From the NCBI GenBank assembly GCA_900323505.1, contig OOIN01000028.1, positions 372,001-436,000 of the forward strand: a stretch of DNA of 64,000 bases, in the 5' to 3' direction. The stretch comes from Ustilago trichophora (Eukaryota > Basidiomycota > Ustilaginomycetes > Ustilaginales > Ustilaginaceae). A program made the position numbers and the translations under genes. Numbering within the stretch: the first letter of the stretch is position 1; each line of letters starts with the position of its first letter. The notes beneath the pieces were generated by a model, which saw only the letters and a list, made by a program, of their open reading frames with translations, was not told the origin of the DNA and did not search any database. This document shows positions 1-11,235 of the stretch, piece by piece.

Positions 1-627
1 CAGCAAGAGTGGGTGGATGCCTGTTGGTGCTTTTGAAGTCGATATAGATGGGGTTGCTGGAGTGGCAGTGCCGGTGCTGGGTTGAGAAGGGGTGGTCGAT
101 GAGGAGGGTATAGGCGAGGGCTTGTTTCTGTTGTTGAGCGCTGCCATTTGCGCCTGAACCTTGGCTCGAGCTGCTTCAAGTTGCGCTTGGATGCTGCTCG
201 GTCCACTGGCAGCCGCTGGTAATCTCGTCGCAGTACTGCTGGAAGCAGGTGTACTCGTCGGTGGTGCTCCATTCCTTGCACCTCCTATGGTGGACGGCGC
301 TGCAGGAGGAGGAGGTCTCGCTGGGGCACCACCCGCACTCGCACCCCCTACGGCGGTTCCTTTCTGCTGCATAGCACTCATCAGCGCTTGAGCTCTGGCC
401 TTCGCGGCCGCCACCTGCGCCTGAATACTGCTGTTCGCTCCACCATTCTGTGCTACTGTTGCTGCACTTGTAGACGTGGGAGGTGGCACACCAACACGGT
501 GGATGGTAGACCGCGAAGAATCGGGGCGAGGTTTCTTCGGAGGTGTACCGTTCTGCGTGTTGTCCCGCGCTGTCGGGTCGTCGTCGTCGTTGTCAAAGAC
601 GTTGCGTATGGGACGTTTGGGCGGCAT
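1..627 (-). CDS. PRP3: U4/U6 snRNP splicing factor Prp3, N-terminal part (partial)
   Basis: Reading from ATG at 627 toward the window edge gives 209 open codons, so the gene is cut at position 1. It begins MPPKRPIRNVFDNDDDD, then a Ser/Thr/Ala/Pro-rich stretch containing two helical repeats: IQAQVAAAKARAQALMSAM (about residues 70-88) and IQAQLEAARAKVQAQMAAL (about 147-165). It ends in TGIHPLLL. Fungal Prp3 proteins have this layout: a low-complexity N-terminus with repeated AxARAxxxA helices followed by a GxHPxLL motif before the conserved PRP3/DUF1115 domains, which here would lie outside the window. Prp3 holds the U4/U6 snRNA duplex in the tri-snRNP. The recognition rests on architecture and the GIHPLLL motif only, so another nuclear low-complexity protein is possible. 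Pom152 lies 419 bp upstream on the same strand. Confidence 0.6.
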   Translation of the reverse strand, partial: MPPKRPIRNVFDNDDDDPTARDNTQNGTPPKKPRPDSSRSTIHRVGVPPPTSTSAATVAQNGGANSSIQAQVAAAKARAQALMSAMQQKGTAVGGASAGGAPARPPPPAAPSTIGGARNGAPPTSTPASSSTATRLPAAASGPSSIQAQLEAARAKVQAQMAALNNRNKPSPIPSSSTTPSQPSTGTATPATPSISTSKAPTGIHPLLL

Positions 628-1046
628 CTTTCAGATGTACCCAACGCACCGCGGTAAAGAGGGCAATGATGGATGGGGGGAAACGGTGATGTGTGGTGAA
701 CAGAGAGGAGGAGGGTGTTGGGAATGTCAAAAAGCTGAGCCGAGCGTGAGGAATGGAAATTCGGGAGTCGGGCCGAAATCTCTTGGTACATAGGATTCTC
801 CACACACAGAGTGTCGGTTGCATGCCAAAGACAGTACAGCAAGCCATGTCGGAAGCTTTTTCTCACCAAGGCTCGCAGCCTTTCTGTTCAAGTGACTTCA
901 AGGACGTCGTACAAACGGCAAACTTACAGTCTTTCGTTGAGATTCATTTCTGTGTTGATATAGGATACAAATGAGGAATGATTTGCGAGGTATTCCTGTT
1001 TTTTTTTTTTTTTTTTTCTTTTTTTTGGTGATGCAGTAAAGTGGCC
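628..1046. other. Intergenic spacer Pom152-Prp3
   Basis: This is the promoter of the Prp3-like gene and the 3' end of Pom152. A near-pure T run (999-1026, one C) reads as an A-tract on the coding strand, starting about 20 nt after the Pom152 stop. I see no gene. Confidence 0.7.
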
Positions 1047-4000
1047 TCACATCTCCTCCTGGTGAGCCTCATTCTTAATCGCTAGCCTCGACTTCCCCAA
1101 CGGCGTCGCTGCACCACTATGATAATCCAGCGAGACCTGGCACCACCTATCCTGCAACCACGTTACACTCCAAGTGCCCTCCACCGCAGCCCAAATGCTG
1201 TATCTCTCCTCCAAGATCCCACTGACCGTATTAGTCTCTAGCACCTTGGGCCTGGCATGCGTATCCACCGGCTCACTTCGCTGGTAGGTAAACGAGAACG
1301 GAGGAACACCTTTAAAGCTGAAGATGATCTCGGCTTGATTACCTTCGCGCAGGTCTTCGACGTAATGGTTGCCCTCAGAGATGCGAACTGTGGGGAGGTC
1401 GTGGATGGTTTTGACCATGTCTTGGCTTATGCGAGGGTTGATATCGCGTCGACATTGGTTTTGTTGGTGGGCGACGGATTTGATGGTAAAGACGCCTGGC
1501 TTTTCTGCTACACGGGAGAATTCGGCGGTGGTGACGGTGGCCTGGGCAGATTTGCCGTTGAAGTCATAAGACACAGTCCAAGGTGGACTGCCCTGGAGCG
1601 AGAATTCCACCATCTCACCGATACAGTAATCTTCGCGTGTCGATACCGCTGCGATGTCCGCAGTCTCGGCGACTTCGATCACCAACGCCTTGTCGTCCTG
1701 CTGCTTGCCGCTTTGCAGCTGAGGCACAGATTGACAGTTGTTCGCATCGGTCACCTGAACAACCCGGATCGACCAAAGACCTTTGCTGGAGAATGCAAAA
1801 TCATCCTTGCTCAGATCGAGCTTGTATTCATGACCCTTGATCCCGCTGCGAGTGAAACGGTACGCTCCCGCACCCGAAGAGGAGGAAGCACTCGAAGCCG
1901 ATACCACTTCAAATGTGACCGTAAACGGCGCCTGACCCTGCAGCTTGAGCGTCGGTAAGCTGCTCAGCCTGTCCAAACCGTCACCAACACAGAGCGAAGG
2001 TTTGCCATGTCTCGACGACGAACTGGCGAACGACGCACCGGGCAGCGGCAAAATCATCTGCTCGAGTCGTCTCGGTGACTCAGTCGTGAAGCCCTGCAAG
2101 CGAGATGGAGAGTACACTGCATCACCGACGGTGTTGAGGATGTACGTGTGCCAACCGGGAAGAGCGGTGGAGAGTTCGAGGTTGGTCGTTCCGAGAGCAG
2201 AAGTGAAGGCAGTCTTGCGACGTTTGCCGTGCATGGCTACTTCGTGCGCGGCTGAGGCCAGAGGTGCTGCTGCTTCAGGCTCGCTGCTGGCACTCCAAGA
2301 TGGCGCAATGTGCTCGTACTCGACATCGATGGGGAACTGACCAGACATGACAATGTTGACCGAGTCTGGTCGACCACGGCATACGGGAGCGCGGATCAAG
2401 CTGCCGTTGCGAGCGATGACACCGGCGTCCGTTGCAAATTGAACGTGGGGTTGAGGTCTCACGGTGATACGATAGTCTTCTTGACCTTCGAGGACATTAC
2501 CGGGGCAGTAGTTGTCGCGGATGCGCTTGATCCTGTACAGACCAGGATGCTCTGCCATCAGCTCAGCATCCACAGTGTGCAGCGACGCGACGAGATCCAC
2601 TTCCTCGGCAGACTCGTCCGCCCTCCACGAGTAGTCGACGTGCCAAGGACCTTGACCGCTGAGCCGAATGGGAAGGCGAGCAGCTTTGCCAGACAACACT
2701 TCGACGTGACGACCCTCCTTCGGGGTCTTGATGGGCAGGAATCCAACACTCGGCTGAACACGTCGCACCTCAACGTTGAGATCACGCGTAGCCAGCGACT
2801 TTTCGCATCCTCTAGCATCACGAATCTTGACCAGACTAACCGTGACCAGTCCACCAGATGCAGCAACGGACTTAGGGATGTCGATCTTGAGCTTGTGCGG
2901 GGACTCGCTGATGCCTTCAACCACCTTGGTCTCGACGCTGTCGCCTGCTCGCACAGCATAGGTCAGATCCCAGGGCCCAGCACCACTGAAGCGGACATCA
3001 GCTTCAGCTTGCTTACCACTACAGCTCTGCATGACCGCCCGATCATCGTGCGCACGGATGGGCGCGGTGAACTCGGCACTCGACAGTGGGTGGAAGACCT
3101 GAGTGAAAGAGGGTCCGTCCAGTGGGATGCCGCGGTAGTTGCTGTCGTGAAGTTTGACAAACCTGTACGTGACGGCACCGTCGACATCTGGGCGGAAGTC
3201 GAGCTCGTCGCGGGTTTGGTCGAAAATGGTTCGGACTTTGCGCTCGGGATGACGGCCTTGCTTAGTGACCTCGTACTCGAGCTGGAAGGGTGGTGTGCCT
3301 GTGAGGACCGACATGGCTTTGACACCGACAGGACCGGCACAGCGATCTTCGATGCTGCTAAAGTTGATCTGGGCCGTAGGAGGCGGCACGTCAACAATCT
3401 CACATGTCCAGGGCGAGCCGATTTCACCGGAGCAATAGGGACCGGCAACATCGTCGATGCGGTAAGTGCCTGGCTTTTCAATGGTGAAAGGTACGCGAGA
3501 GCTGTGTGCTGGCAGGGTGAGTTGCATCGTCGTCGCAGACGCAGCATCGCGTGCCCAAAGACCCTTGTTGGCGGCGCTGTTGTCGGGCTGGAAGGAGACG
3601 TTGACATTCCAGTCACCGCTCTGCTCGGTGTCCAGACTAGACTGCATGGTGAGGTCGATTCCGTTGACATTCCTCAACAGAGGCAAAGGGTGACCGGGTC
3701 GACACTGTCTTGGGTCAAATGCGACGTTGCGACGCGAGTGAACAACAACGGATTGCTGGTAGGTCGATGTCGACTCGCCATCGCCCTTTATCTTCTTGCG
3801 TGCTTTTTGAGCGAGCGAGAGACCTGCGTGTCGGTCGGCGTGGACAGCAACACGGTTTCCACAAGCGTCGGTCACGCTCTCAAGAGCATACGTGTAATTG
3901 CCTGGAAGATCGAGATCGATGCTGCTGAGCGGCATGTCAACATCGACCGAGACGGCCCACGAAAAATCCTCGGATCCTGCATCATTGCGTCGAGAGGCGG

Positions 4001-5573
4001 CACGGGTGCGTTCGCGTGCCAAAGCCAGACGCTCTGTGGGTGAGAGAAGCGCTTCTGCTTCCGGCAAGAGGAGGGGCGAGGTGTGGTGAGGCGGTGAGAT
4101 GCGCGAGATCTTGCGCTTGTACTCTTGGCGTGACGAGTCCTTTTGGCGAGCGGCTGAACCGGCGGGGGCGAAGGGCTCAAAGACGCGACGGTACTCGAGC
4201 TCGAGTGGAGCAACGCCGGTGACCTGAGCAGCGAAATCTGCTCGATCTCCAGGACACTTGTGCTGTGTTGAGAGTGGATCTGTGAGGGTCCCAGCAGATG
4301 CAGCGGCGATTAGCTTGGTGGATGGGCATTGAACTACGAGTGCTTCCGAGGTCGAGATGCGAGCGTCGTTGCGAGATTTGTCGAGGACGCGTTCAAGTCG
4401 GATACGGCCAGGCTGCGTTATCGGAAGATGCCAGAGGAGTTGCTGACCGTTGCGACTGGGCGGGAGCCGCTTGGACTTGGGTGTGTCGAGAATTGCCGAA
4501 CGCTTTCCGATGGATTGTGCTCGACGCTCTGCACGAATCCTAGCGCGCTCTGCGTACGATACACCGCGAAGCAGGGAGGTAGGGTCGTCGAGCGCGTCCT
4601 CGTCATCGAGCAGATCGCTCTCGCGACTACCCTGCTTCGTTGTGCGGGTCCTTGCGGCGGCAGAGATGGCGTTGAGCTCATCGCTCTGGCGGTCGGAATT
4701 CGAAGCGCCAAAGGGGATGAGGCTGTCGACACTGACGTTAAAGTAGCTGGCGTGGCCGGTGGCAAAGTCGGTGATGGAGTACTGAAGCAGGTCGGGCTGA
4801 GCATTGCTGAAGAGAACAGGCACAGTGACCTGGGGAGTATCGGGCCCCACGCAGTAGCATGCACTTGACGGCAAGAGTTTTGCGGTGCTATGAGGGAGGA
4901 TGTGGATGGTGTGCTGGCCAAGAATGTGGCTCTTTGGCTGAATGAGATCGCGGATACGGACGTGACCTTCGTTGATAGAGAGCTGTCGGCTGAGCACATC
5001 GGGGAAGAGGCCGACAGTGGGTACGCTAAGACCAAGGGCGGACGTGACGATCTGAAGGATGCTCAGCAAGCCATTGAGGAACAGGACGAGCGGGTTGACA
5101 GATGCGCTTCCGACCAGAGTGGCGTCTGTGATGGAGAGACCAGCAAAGATGATGATGTAGTGGATATATGTGAGGCCGACAGACTTTGCTGGCTGGAGCA
5201 CTGCCTTTTGTGGACCGTTGCTGGTGGTTGTCGCAGCCTTGGCAGAGGCCAGGCGTGGATCGAGCAACGGAATGCCGAGGCGGGACAGGACAAACAGAAC
5301 GGCAAAGTTGAGAAAGACAGCTGTTGAAAGCGATACGACATTCGAGCTGCTTTGCAATGCTATTGATGATGCTGTTGGTGAAGATGAGAAAAGTTGGCGA
5401 AGGATCTTGGAGTACTTCCAAGCTTGGACAAGTACTGCGGTGCCGACGGCGTAGAAGCGCTGTGAGGGTGCATCGATTGTGGAGAAGGAGACCAATGGCT
5501 GGACATCGTTGGATGGTGCCAGCGGTGCAGTTTCCGGCTGCGAAGGAGCAGGAGGCTTGCGATCGTCCGACAT
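1047..5573 (-). CDS. POM152: Nuclear pore membrane protein Pom152
   Basis: Intronless 1,508-residue protein. The N-terminus (about residues 1-70) is hydrophilic, followed by hydrophobic segments near 85-105 and 135-190 that would anchor it in the pore membrane. The remainder is a long lumenal region of repeated immunoglobulin-like units. These recur with motifs such as PGNYTYALESVTDACGN, PGTYRIDDVAGPYC, PGLYRIKRIRDNYC and EGTWSVTWLQDRWC, each ending in a conserved Cys. Yeast Pom152 has 1,337 residues with the same order: short nucleoplasmic part, membrane anchor, then a string of Ig-like folds forming the lumenal ring of the nuclear pore complex. The start is the first ATG of the frame and the protein reads cleanly to TGA at 1047. 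Long antisense ORFs across the gene are codon shadows. Confidence 0.93.
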   Translation of the reverse strand: MSDDRKPPAPSQPETAPLAPSNDVQPLVSFSTIDAPSQRFYAVGTAVLVQAWKYSKILRQLFSSSPTASSIALQSSSNVVSLSTAVFLNFAVLFVLSRLGIPLLDPRLASAKAATTTSNGPQKAVLQPAKSVGLTYIHYIIIFAGLSITDATLVGSASVNPLVLFLNGLLSILQIVTSALGLSVPTVGLFPDVLSRQLSINEGHVRIRDLIQPKSHILGQHTIHILPHSTAKLLPSSACYCVGPDTPQVTVPVLFSNAQPDLLQYSITDFATGHASYFNVSVDSLIPFGASNSDRQSDELNAISAAARTRTTKQGSRESDLLDDEDALDDPTSLLRGVSYAERARIRAERRAQSIGKRSAILDTPKSKRLPPSRNGQQLLWHLPITQPGRIRLERVLDKSRNDARISTSEALVVQCPSTKLIAAASAGTLTDPLSTQHKCPGDRADFAAQVTGVAPLELEYRRVFEPFAPAGSAARQKDSSRQEYKRKISRISPPHHTSPLLLPEAEALLSPTERLALARERTRAASRRNDAGSEDFSWAVSVDVDMPLSSIDLDLPGNYTYALESVTDACGNRVAVHADRHAGLSLAQKARKKIKGDGESTSTYQQSVVVHSRRNVAFDPRQCRPGHPLPLLRNVNGIDLTMQSSLDTEQSGDWNVNVSFQPDNSAANKGLWARDAASATTMQLTLPAHSSRVPFTIEKPGTYRIDDVAGPYCSGEIGSPWTCEIVDVPPPTAQINFSSIEDRCAGPVGVKAMSVLTGTPPFQLEYEVTKQGRHPERKVRTIFDQTRDELDFRPDVDGAVTYRFVKLHDSNYRGIPLDGPSFTQVFHPLSSAEFTAPIRAHDDRAVMQSCSGKQAEADVRFSGAGPWDLTYAVRAGDSVETKVVEGISESPHKLKIDIPKSVAASGGLVTVSLVKIRDARGCEKSLATRDLNVEVRRVQPSVGFLPIKTPKEGRHVEVLSGKAARLPIRLSGQGPWHVDYSWRADESAEEVDLVASLHTVDAELMAEHPGLYRIKRIRDNYCPGNVLEGQEDYRITVRPQPHVQFATDAGVIARNGSLIRAPVCRGRPDSVNIVMSGQFPIDVEYEHIAPSWSASSEPEAAAPLASAAHEVAMHGKRRKTAFTSALGTTNLELSTALPGWHTYILNTVGDAVYSPSRLQGFTTESPRRLEQMILPLPGASFASSSSRHGKPSLCVGDGLDRLSSLPTLKLQGQAPFTVTFEVVSASSASSSSGAGAYRFTRSGIKGHEYKLDLSKDDFAFSSKGLWSIRVVQVTDANNCQSVPQLQSGKQQDDKALVIEVAETADIAAVSTREDYCIGEMVEFSLQGSPPWTVSYDFNGKSAQATVTTAEFSRVAEKPGVFTIKSVAHQQNQCRRDINPRISQDMVKTIHDLPTVRISEGNHYVEDLREGNQAEIIFSFKGVPPFSFTYQRSEPVDTHARPKVLETNTVSGILEERYSIWAAVEGTWSVTWLQDRWCQVSLDYHSGAATPLGKSRLAIKNEAHQEEM

Positions 5574-7960
5574 GCTGAGCCGCTCCTATGAGCAAACGCG
5601 TCAGAAGGTTGTGTGATGGCGAAGTTAGGCGGTCATGAGAAGGACAGCTTGTTCCCTGCTGGAGTGCTGGAGGCGTACGAAGCGCGCCAGACGGAGTTTT
5701 ATTGCCTCTGAGCAGTCCTGTGGGCAGTGAGACGATCGCGATCGATTGGGAGTCGACTGGAAAGGTGATAAATCGTAAGAAGCGGAAGGATGGAGAGAAT
5801 GCACCACGTAGAAGATTGATGTCAGAGGTCCACACTTCTCTTCTCACATTCGCGTCCGACTTCCGAGGCCAAAAGATCGGCCACCAAAAAAAATGCAGCG
5901 AAAAAAAAAGGGCGAGAAATTTGACGTAAAAAAGAAAAGAAAAGAAAAGAAAATTGACATTCCGCAACGCTTTCTCCTCTCTGAAAATTCACAGTCCCAT
6001 GCACGTTTCCTTGTCATCCGATAAAGTCACAAAAAAGCCTCGCTGAAAAGAATGTGGAGTAAAATGTGCGAGTTGCACATTGATGCGGTGCATGTCCTGC
6101 GTTGTTTGCGCCCAGGATCGGCATCGAGCAGCGAGCAAAAGTTTGGCCAGAGCGTGCTCGAGACAAGTGTTGGCCTGCCTCGATAAGGAGACAACGAGTG
6201 TAGTTCCATAACCTTGATAACCGAAGTAGAGTACATCCATATAGCTGGAGCGGTCCTCACTTATGATGGATGGATGGTCAGCGTGGTACTCAAGTCACGC
6301 CCGTGTTCGTGTTCGTGTTCGGGTGTATGTGTGGCTCAAGCGGCTTCAAACTGTGGCTGGTGCAATCATCATGGCTTGGGATTTTGGTGCGTTGCGTTGC
6401 TTGGTAAATGGGGCGCTTTGCTGAGGTGGTGTGTGAGTATGTGCGAGAGCGGCAGACAATCGAGAGAATATGGCGAGAGTGTGTCTTGCACCTCTCTGAG
6501 GCAAAAGGGAAAAGCTCTTTTCTGGCACACTTCGATTGTGCTCGGCATCGCCTTGCTTGACTCGACGATGCATCGCAGCCAAAAAAAAAAGATCACCGCC
6601 CCTCCAACCCACCAAAAAAGTGAAACCGCGATTTCCCGTTCTTCAAGTCCCTCCGGCCCACTCTAACCCTTGATACAGGTACTTACGAGGATTTCACCAA
6701 AAGGAAGGTGGGGTAAGGTAAAGTACTTTGTTATGCTGTAGACAGGGGCCAAGCATCGTCGACAGCAGCAACCAATAGGATAGACCTTGTCGCAATGTGA
6801 AATGAAGATGTGGGTTGGGAGAGACCAGCATCGTCTGATTTGGACGCCCAATTCGGGTAACTAAACCTCGAGAGAGCGAGGGTCCAAAAAAAAGTTGTCG
6901 TTGTGCGCGCGCCAAAAAGCAAAAAAAAAAAAAAAAAAAAAAAGGCCATTATCGAGGCAACAACGTCACTTTCCTTATGCGAGTGTACTGTAGGATGCAG
7001 CTCGTATGCACACGCTTGGACCCTGTTTCCCGTCCAGGAAAAGAGCTAAAAATCACACACACACACACACACCCTCACGGAAAGATACCGATTGCCGTTT
7101 AACGCCTCAAAACACTTTCCGTTGTTTTGCCTTGCAGTTGCAACTCTTGATGAAGCAAGAGAGAGAGAGAGAGAGAGAGTGTGTGTGTGTGTGTGTATGT
7201 CTGTGTGACTTCGCAAAGGCCAAACGCATACATGGTCACCATGCGCAGAAAGACAGACGGGCCCAGTTCCGACGGTCATCGGCTGTCTCCTCCTGCTTCT
7301 CCTGACAATCACACTAACTGTCGCAATATTCGATACAATCACATTTGATCGCCTTAACCTAAGCTGCGCTTCCTCGTCTTTATGTTTGCCTTTTACCCAC
7401 CTCTTCCGGTTCACTTTGCCCGCCTGGCCCGTCTGATTTAGCCCCACTTTGACTCACACACTGCCACTTTCCCTCCTCTCTCTTCTTTTGGTGGGAGACG
7501 CTCTTTCCTGTAACTTGTCAGGAGACGACTGTCTGACCGACTCATTCTGCGCTACACTCAATTGCTACCTCAGTCGGCTTGCCTCCGATTCGCTTTCAAT
7601 TGGGCTCAGTTACCTTTCCTTTCATCCCAACCGACCAACCACCACCATCACCACCATCACCACCATCACCACCATCACCACCATCTTCTCTGTCTATCTA
7701 GCCTTGCACTTGACTTTCTCGGTGCAGCTCCCAAAGCTGAACAACAGCATAGCCTCTCTCGACGGATCTACACCCCATCCAAGTCCCTTACAAAGCAAAA
7801 ATCTCTCACTGGGCATCATCGCTCCAAACTCGATCGACCCCTCCCACATCACCTCCGCGCACTCGTCATTGCGTCCACGCTCGGCGCGGCGTTAAGCTGC
7901 AAAACGAACGGAACACAGCGTCTTGGCATATAGCAGTTGAATCACATCAGTCTTGCTATC
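5574..7960. other. Long divergent intergenic region (Pom152 / RING gene)
   Basis: About 2.4 kb with no convincing gene. It carries a pyrimidine-rich Pom152 promoter with AAAAG repeats near 5936-5952, a 23-nt A run at 6921-6943, (CA)n at 7054-7072, (GA)n then (GT)n at 7158-7196, and an ACCATC repeat at 7638-7685. The C/T-rich last 500 bp look like the untranslated leader of the RING gene. Short ORFs here are low-complexity and lack coding character. Confidence 0.6.
7638..7685. repeat. ACCATC / ACC simple repeat
   Basis: About eight copies of a 6-bp CACCAT-type unit in the presumed 5' leader of the RING gene, 275 bp before its ATG. Confidence 0.8.
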
Positions 7961-8164
7961 ATGGATCACCTCGCAATATTTGACGGATTTGGCTCCTCCC
8001 CCTTGGACTTATCGGGACTCCCAGGTACCGAGCTTACTCGGCCATCCGCTTATCGTAGCGACAAGGGCAAGGCGCGGGCTAGAGATAGTTGCGATGATGA
8101 TCTCCAGCTCATTGGCTATCGTGCCCCCGAACCGAGCCACGCAGGTCGAGACTCGAATGCGACT

Positions 8165-8219
<55 letters not shown>

Positions 8220-11085
8220 GCAGCAACAACAGCAACAGCAGCAACAGCAGCAACAGCAGCAACAGCAGCAACAGCAGCAACAGCAGCAACAGCAGCAACA
8301 GCAGCAACAGCACCAACAGTACCAACAGCACCAACTGCGACCACTGGAGTAATAGATCCGCAAACCAGTCAGATAGGAAAGGCAAGGCAAGGCAGCAAAT
8401 CGCCGATTCTGACGCTTCTGGCATCAATGAACATGACTCGGTCGAAGAAACAAGGCCTGACCATTTCCGAAGACTTCGGAGACCCTTGACTAGCTCCTCT
8501 TCTCAAGGTCGTCAGTCTCAGGACAGCAACTCTCTCACGTCCTCTTGCCACGAAGATGTTTCGCTCAAGCGCTCGATCCGTGAGCTGGGCTCCTCGCCCT
8601 CTGGCTCTCCTCATCAGCACATCGCATCGCTTCCGAGCGTTCAGTTGGATGGCTCCATGTTTGAGGGCGACTTGGATGCCAGCACTTCTGGCGCTTCGTC
8701 CAGCTCCTCGCTGCAGCCGACAACTGGCGCAGTCTACACTCGTCCCAGCACTTCGAACAAGAAGCGACGCTCCAATGGCGCCAACACCACCGCTCACGAG
8801 GATACCATGATTCAAACACCAAGCCGTCGGCAACTAGCCAATCCAGTTTCGAATCCGTCGGAGTCATCCAGCGCTCTGCATCCCTTGGCTGCGACTGTAT
8901 CGCATCTCGATGCAAACTTGCACTCCAGCGATCGTGACTCGCATTTCGGATCCAGGGGCCATACGCGCCGTGCCTCCCTGCTGCTCAACAGCAGTACCAG
9001 CCAATCCCGTTCTCTCGATGACAATAGCACCTTTTGTGACTCTCCAGAGCCCATGGACATCCACCCTCGCTTTGACGAGTCCAGGCATGACCTCTCGCAG
9101 CGTCGAACGAATTTCCTTGACGAGGCAAGAGCACATCGCTCGAGCGGCACTATTCGTCGTCGCAGAGGCTTCTACCTTCGAGACGCCGACCTTCTGCGCA
9201 ATGACCCCTCCAACGACGCTTCATCGACACTTGATCGCCCCAACAGTGCCGCCTCTGATGTTTCTTTTATGTCTGACTTTGCACGTGCCGTCGACCTCAG
9301 GCTCGGTGCTCGCACGGAAAGTTTGCAAAGCAGTGCCTCCTCCCTGAACACAGCCTTTGCTACTCGGGCAACTGATCCACTGAATGCACCCTCTCAACGA
9401 CGTGCACCACAGCTGCCCTATGTTCGTGCTGCCTCGCCTCTCACTGTCCCCTTTGCATCTGCAGACCACGATAACCCGAGCCCGTACGGAGGATACCTGC
9501 GTAGGCGTGTGAATGCTCATCAGTCGGACCGACTTCAGCAGACCCAACAGCAGGACGCATCCAGCTCAGCGACCTCTAGAAGGATTATATACGATCCTGA
9601 TTTCTGGACACCCCCGCCCACAAATCCGTCCAACAGGTCTAGCGGTACGTCCAGGAACGGTCATTACGATTTCAATCGACATGGGTCCCTGCAAAGAGAT
9701 GTTCCTCGGGCACGAGAAAGTGGAGCGAGTCGACCTGATCCTGCCGTAACTGCTGCTGCTTCCACAGCCTCTGAACGATTGGACTCTTGGAGACACTATG
9801 AAGGCCAGTATGTCCCGTATCCTCTACAAACTCGCAGCAGGGAGGAAACGGCGACAGCAGATGACTTTGGTGCGATTCGCCGACCCTTTGGTCAGCAAGG
9901 CACAAGGGCTACAAGACGTGCTTTCAGGTCCCGAGCCGAAGATGGCTCAGATACAAGAACTACTGCAGCGAATCCTGAGCCCCAACGCTTGCAGAATACA
10001 AGCTTACGTCGAGAAATAGACCGCCCCACGCATCGCCATGTCGATGAAACGCAAAGTCGGCGTGAAGCGCTTCCCTGGAGACGTACACACTTTGGTCTTC
10101 GAACTCCATCGCACTTTTCAGAGCGGCACACTACCGCCACCCAGCCGCGATTCGAACCGTTTGTCGAAGCTACCAGCTCCGACTCGAGACGGCCTACGGG
10201 CCTGACAGGCCCAAGAGCCGCCTCTTCATCCGCATCACTGCGTCAAGAGAGGAATGAGAACGAATCTGCTCTCGAATACCTCGGTCGTCTCATGAGTCAC
10301 GACAGCATGCTAGACGAGTGGATGGCAGGCGACGTTCACGGGCCTCTGTTACGCATGGCGATCGAATCTGAGGTGCTTGTCTCCAACCCTCACCTCCGAC
10401 ATCTTGGCTATCCACCCGCATCCACGTCGATCATGTTTGACCCTTCCCCGCCTCTCGCTTTCGACGCACGCAACTTTATCGCCGACGAAGACTGGGCCGA
10501 GCTCAACTCGTATGAAACCCTCATGCAGTTGAGTGAAAGGCTAGGTGCTGCGGAGATCTGCGTTCCGCAAAGTCTGATCGATACGCTGCCCACGTGCGAG
10601 TACGGTAAGTGGGATGGTGGGTCATGCAGGCCTCGTGACGAGGGTAGCGTTTCACCACCACTTAAAAGCAAAGGTAAAGGCAAACAGAAAGTGGAACCCC
10701 TAGCAACTACTCGGGATACCATGTGCCCCATCTGCCGCGAAGACTACCTCGACTCGGATTTGCTCATGAGCATCAACAAGTGCTGTCATGCTTTCCATGC
10801 TGATTGTATCAAGGTGAGTAACCACCGTCCCTCCCCAACCCCAAGAATTTGGCTTTCTGAGACGGTTCTCTGACATATCTGTTACTGGAAAATCTGGCTT
10901 GGCTGGTGTGCGGACAACAGACCTGGTTCAAGACGGCCAAGAGCTGCCCGCTGTGCAGAGCGGATGCTTTTGACGAAATCAGTCTTCCTGCGTTGCCGTT
11001 CCAGTCTTCGTCGAGGGGTGTCGCTGCTGGAAATGGAAGTGCAAATTCGAGTAGTGGTGGGCCGACTTGGAGTCTCAATTTTTGA
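7961..11085 (+). CDS. RING-H2 zinc finger protein (probable E3 ubiquitin ligase), two exons
   Basis: Exons 7961-10813 and 10921-11085, joined in phase 0 across a 107-bp intron (GTGAGT...ACAACAG), give 1,005 residues. Splicing is required: it completes the RING. The finger starts at about residue 922 with CPIC, continues CCHAFHADC, and after the junction TWFKTAKSCPLC supplies the last Cys pair (C3H2C3). Such RING-H2 domains recruit an E2 enzyme and transfer ubiquitin. The first 900 residues are Ser/Arg/Asn-rich and mostly disordered, with a pure Ser/Asn run near residues 68-125 encoded by an AGC/AAC repeat. There is no transmembrane segment. I chose ATG 7961 (MDHLAIFDGFG) because nothing upstream in frame is an ATG. 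The layout, a disordered region plus a C-terminal RING-H2, is common in fungal E3s. The substrate cannot be inferred. Confidence 0.85.
8165..8333 (+). repeat. AGC/AAC trinucleotide repeat encoding Ser/Asn tract
   Basis: About 56 codons of AGC and AAC (with a few ACC) in frame inside the RING gene, largely a 9-bp AACAGCAGC unit. The array is likely to vary in length between strains. Confidence 0.9.
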
Positions 11086-11235
11086 TGCTCACAACCTAGG
11101 TCACTCGGGTTGCTCTAGACATGTAACTCTCACGGCTGACAAACAGTGATTCAAGCGAGTGCTGTGAATGATTAAACCATTCTGTGGGGATGAATTGCAA
11201 CGAGAGTTGTTGTTTGTCTAGGTGCTCGTACAGTT

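Noticed and set aside
2310..4043. 577-codon plus-strand ORF antisense to Pom152
   Set aside because: It is a frame shadow of a GC-biased coding sequence. The translation has no family features and the minus-strand frame is clearly Pom152.
6214..6666. 150-codon plus-strand ORF in the Pom152/RING spacer
   Set aside because: Cys/Ser/Gly-rich, no motif, overlaps simple repeats.
8116..8390. Poly-Leu and poly-Cys ORFs on the minus strand
   Set aside because: Antisense translations of the AGC/AAC repeat in the RING gene.
10148..10162. GATTCGAACC tRNA T-loop match
   Set aside because: It lies inside the RING protein coding sequence with no surrounding cloverleaf.
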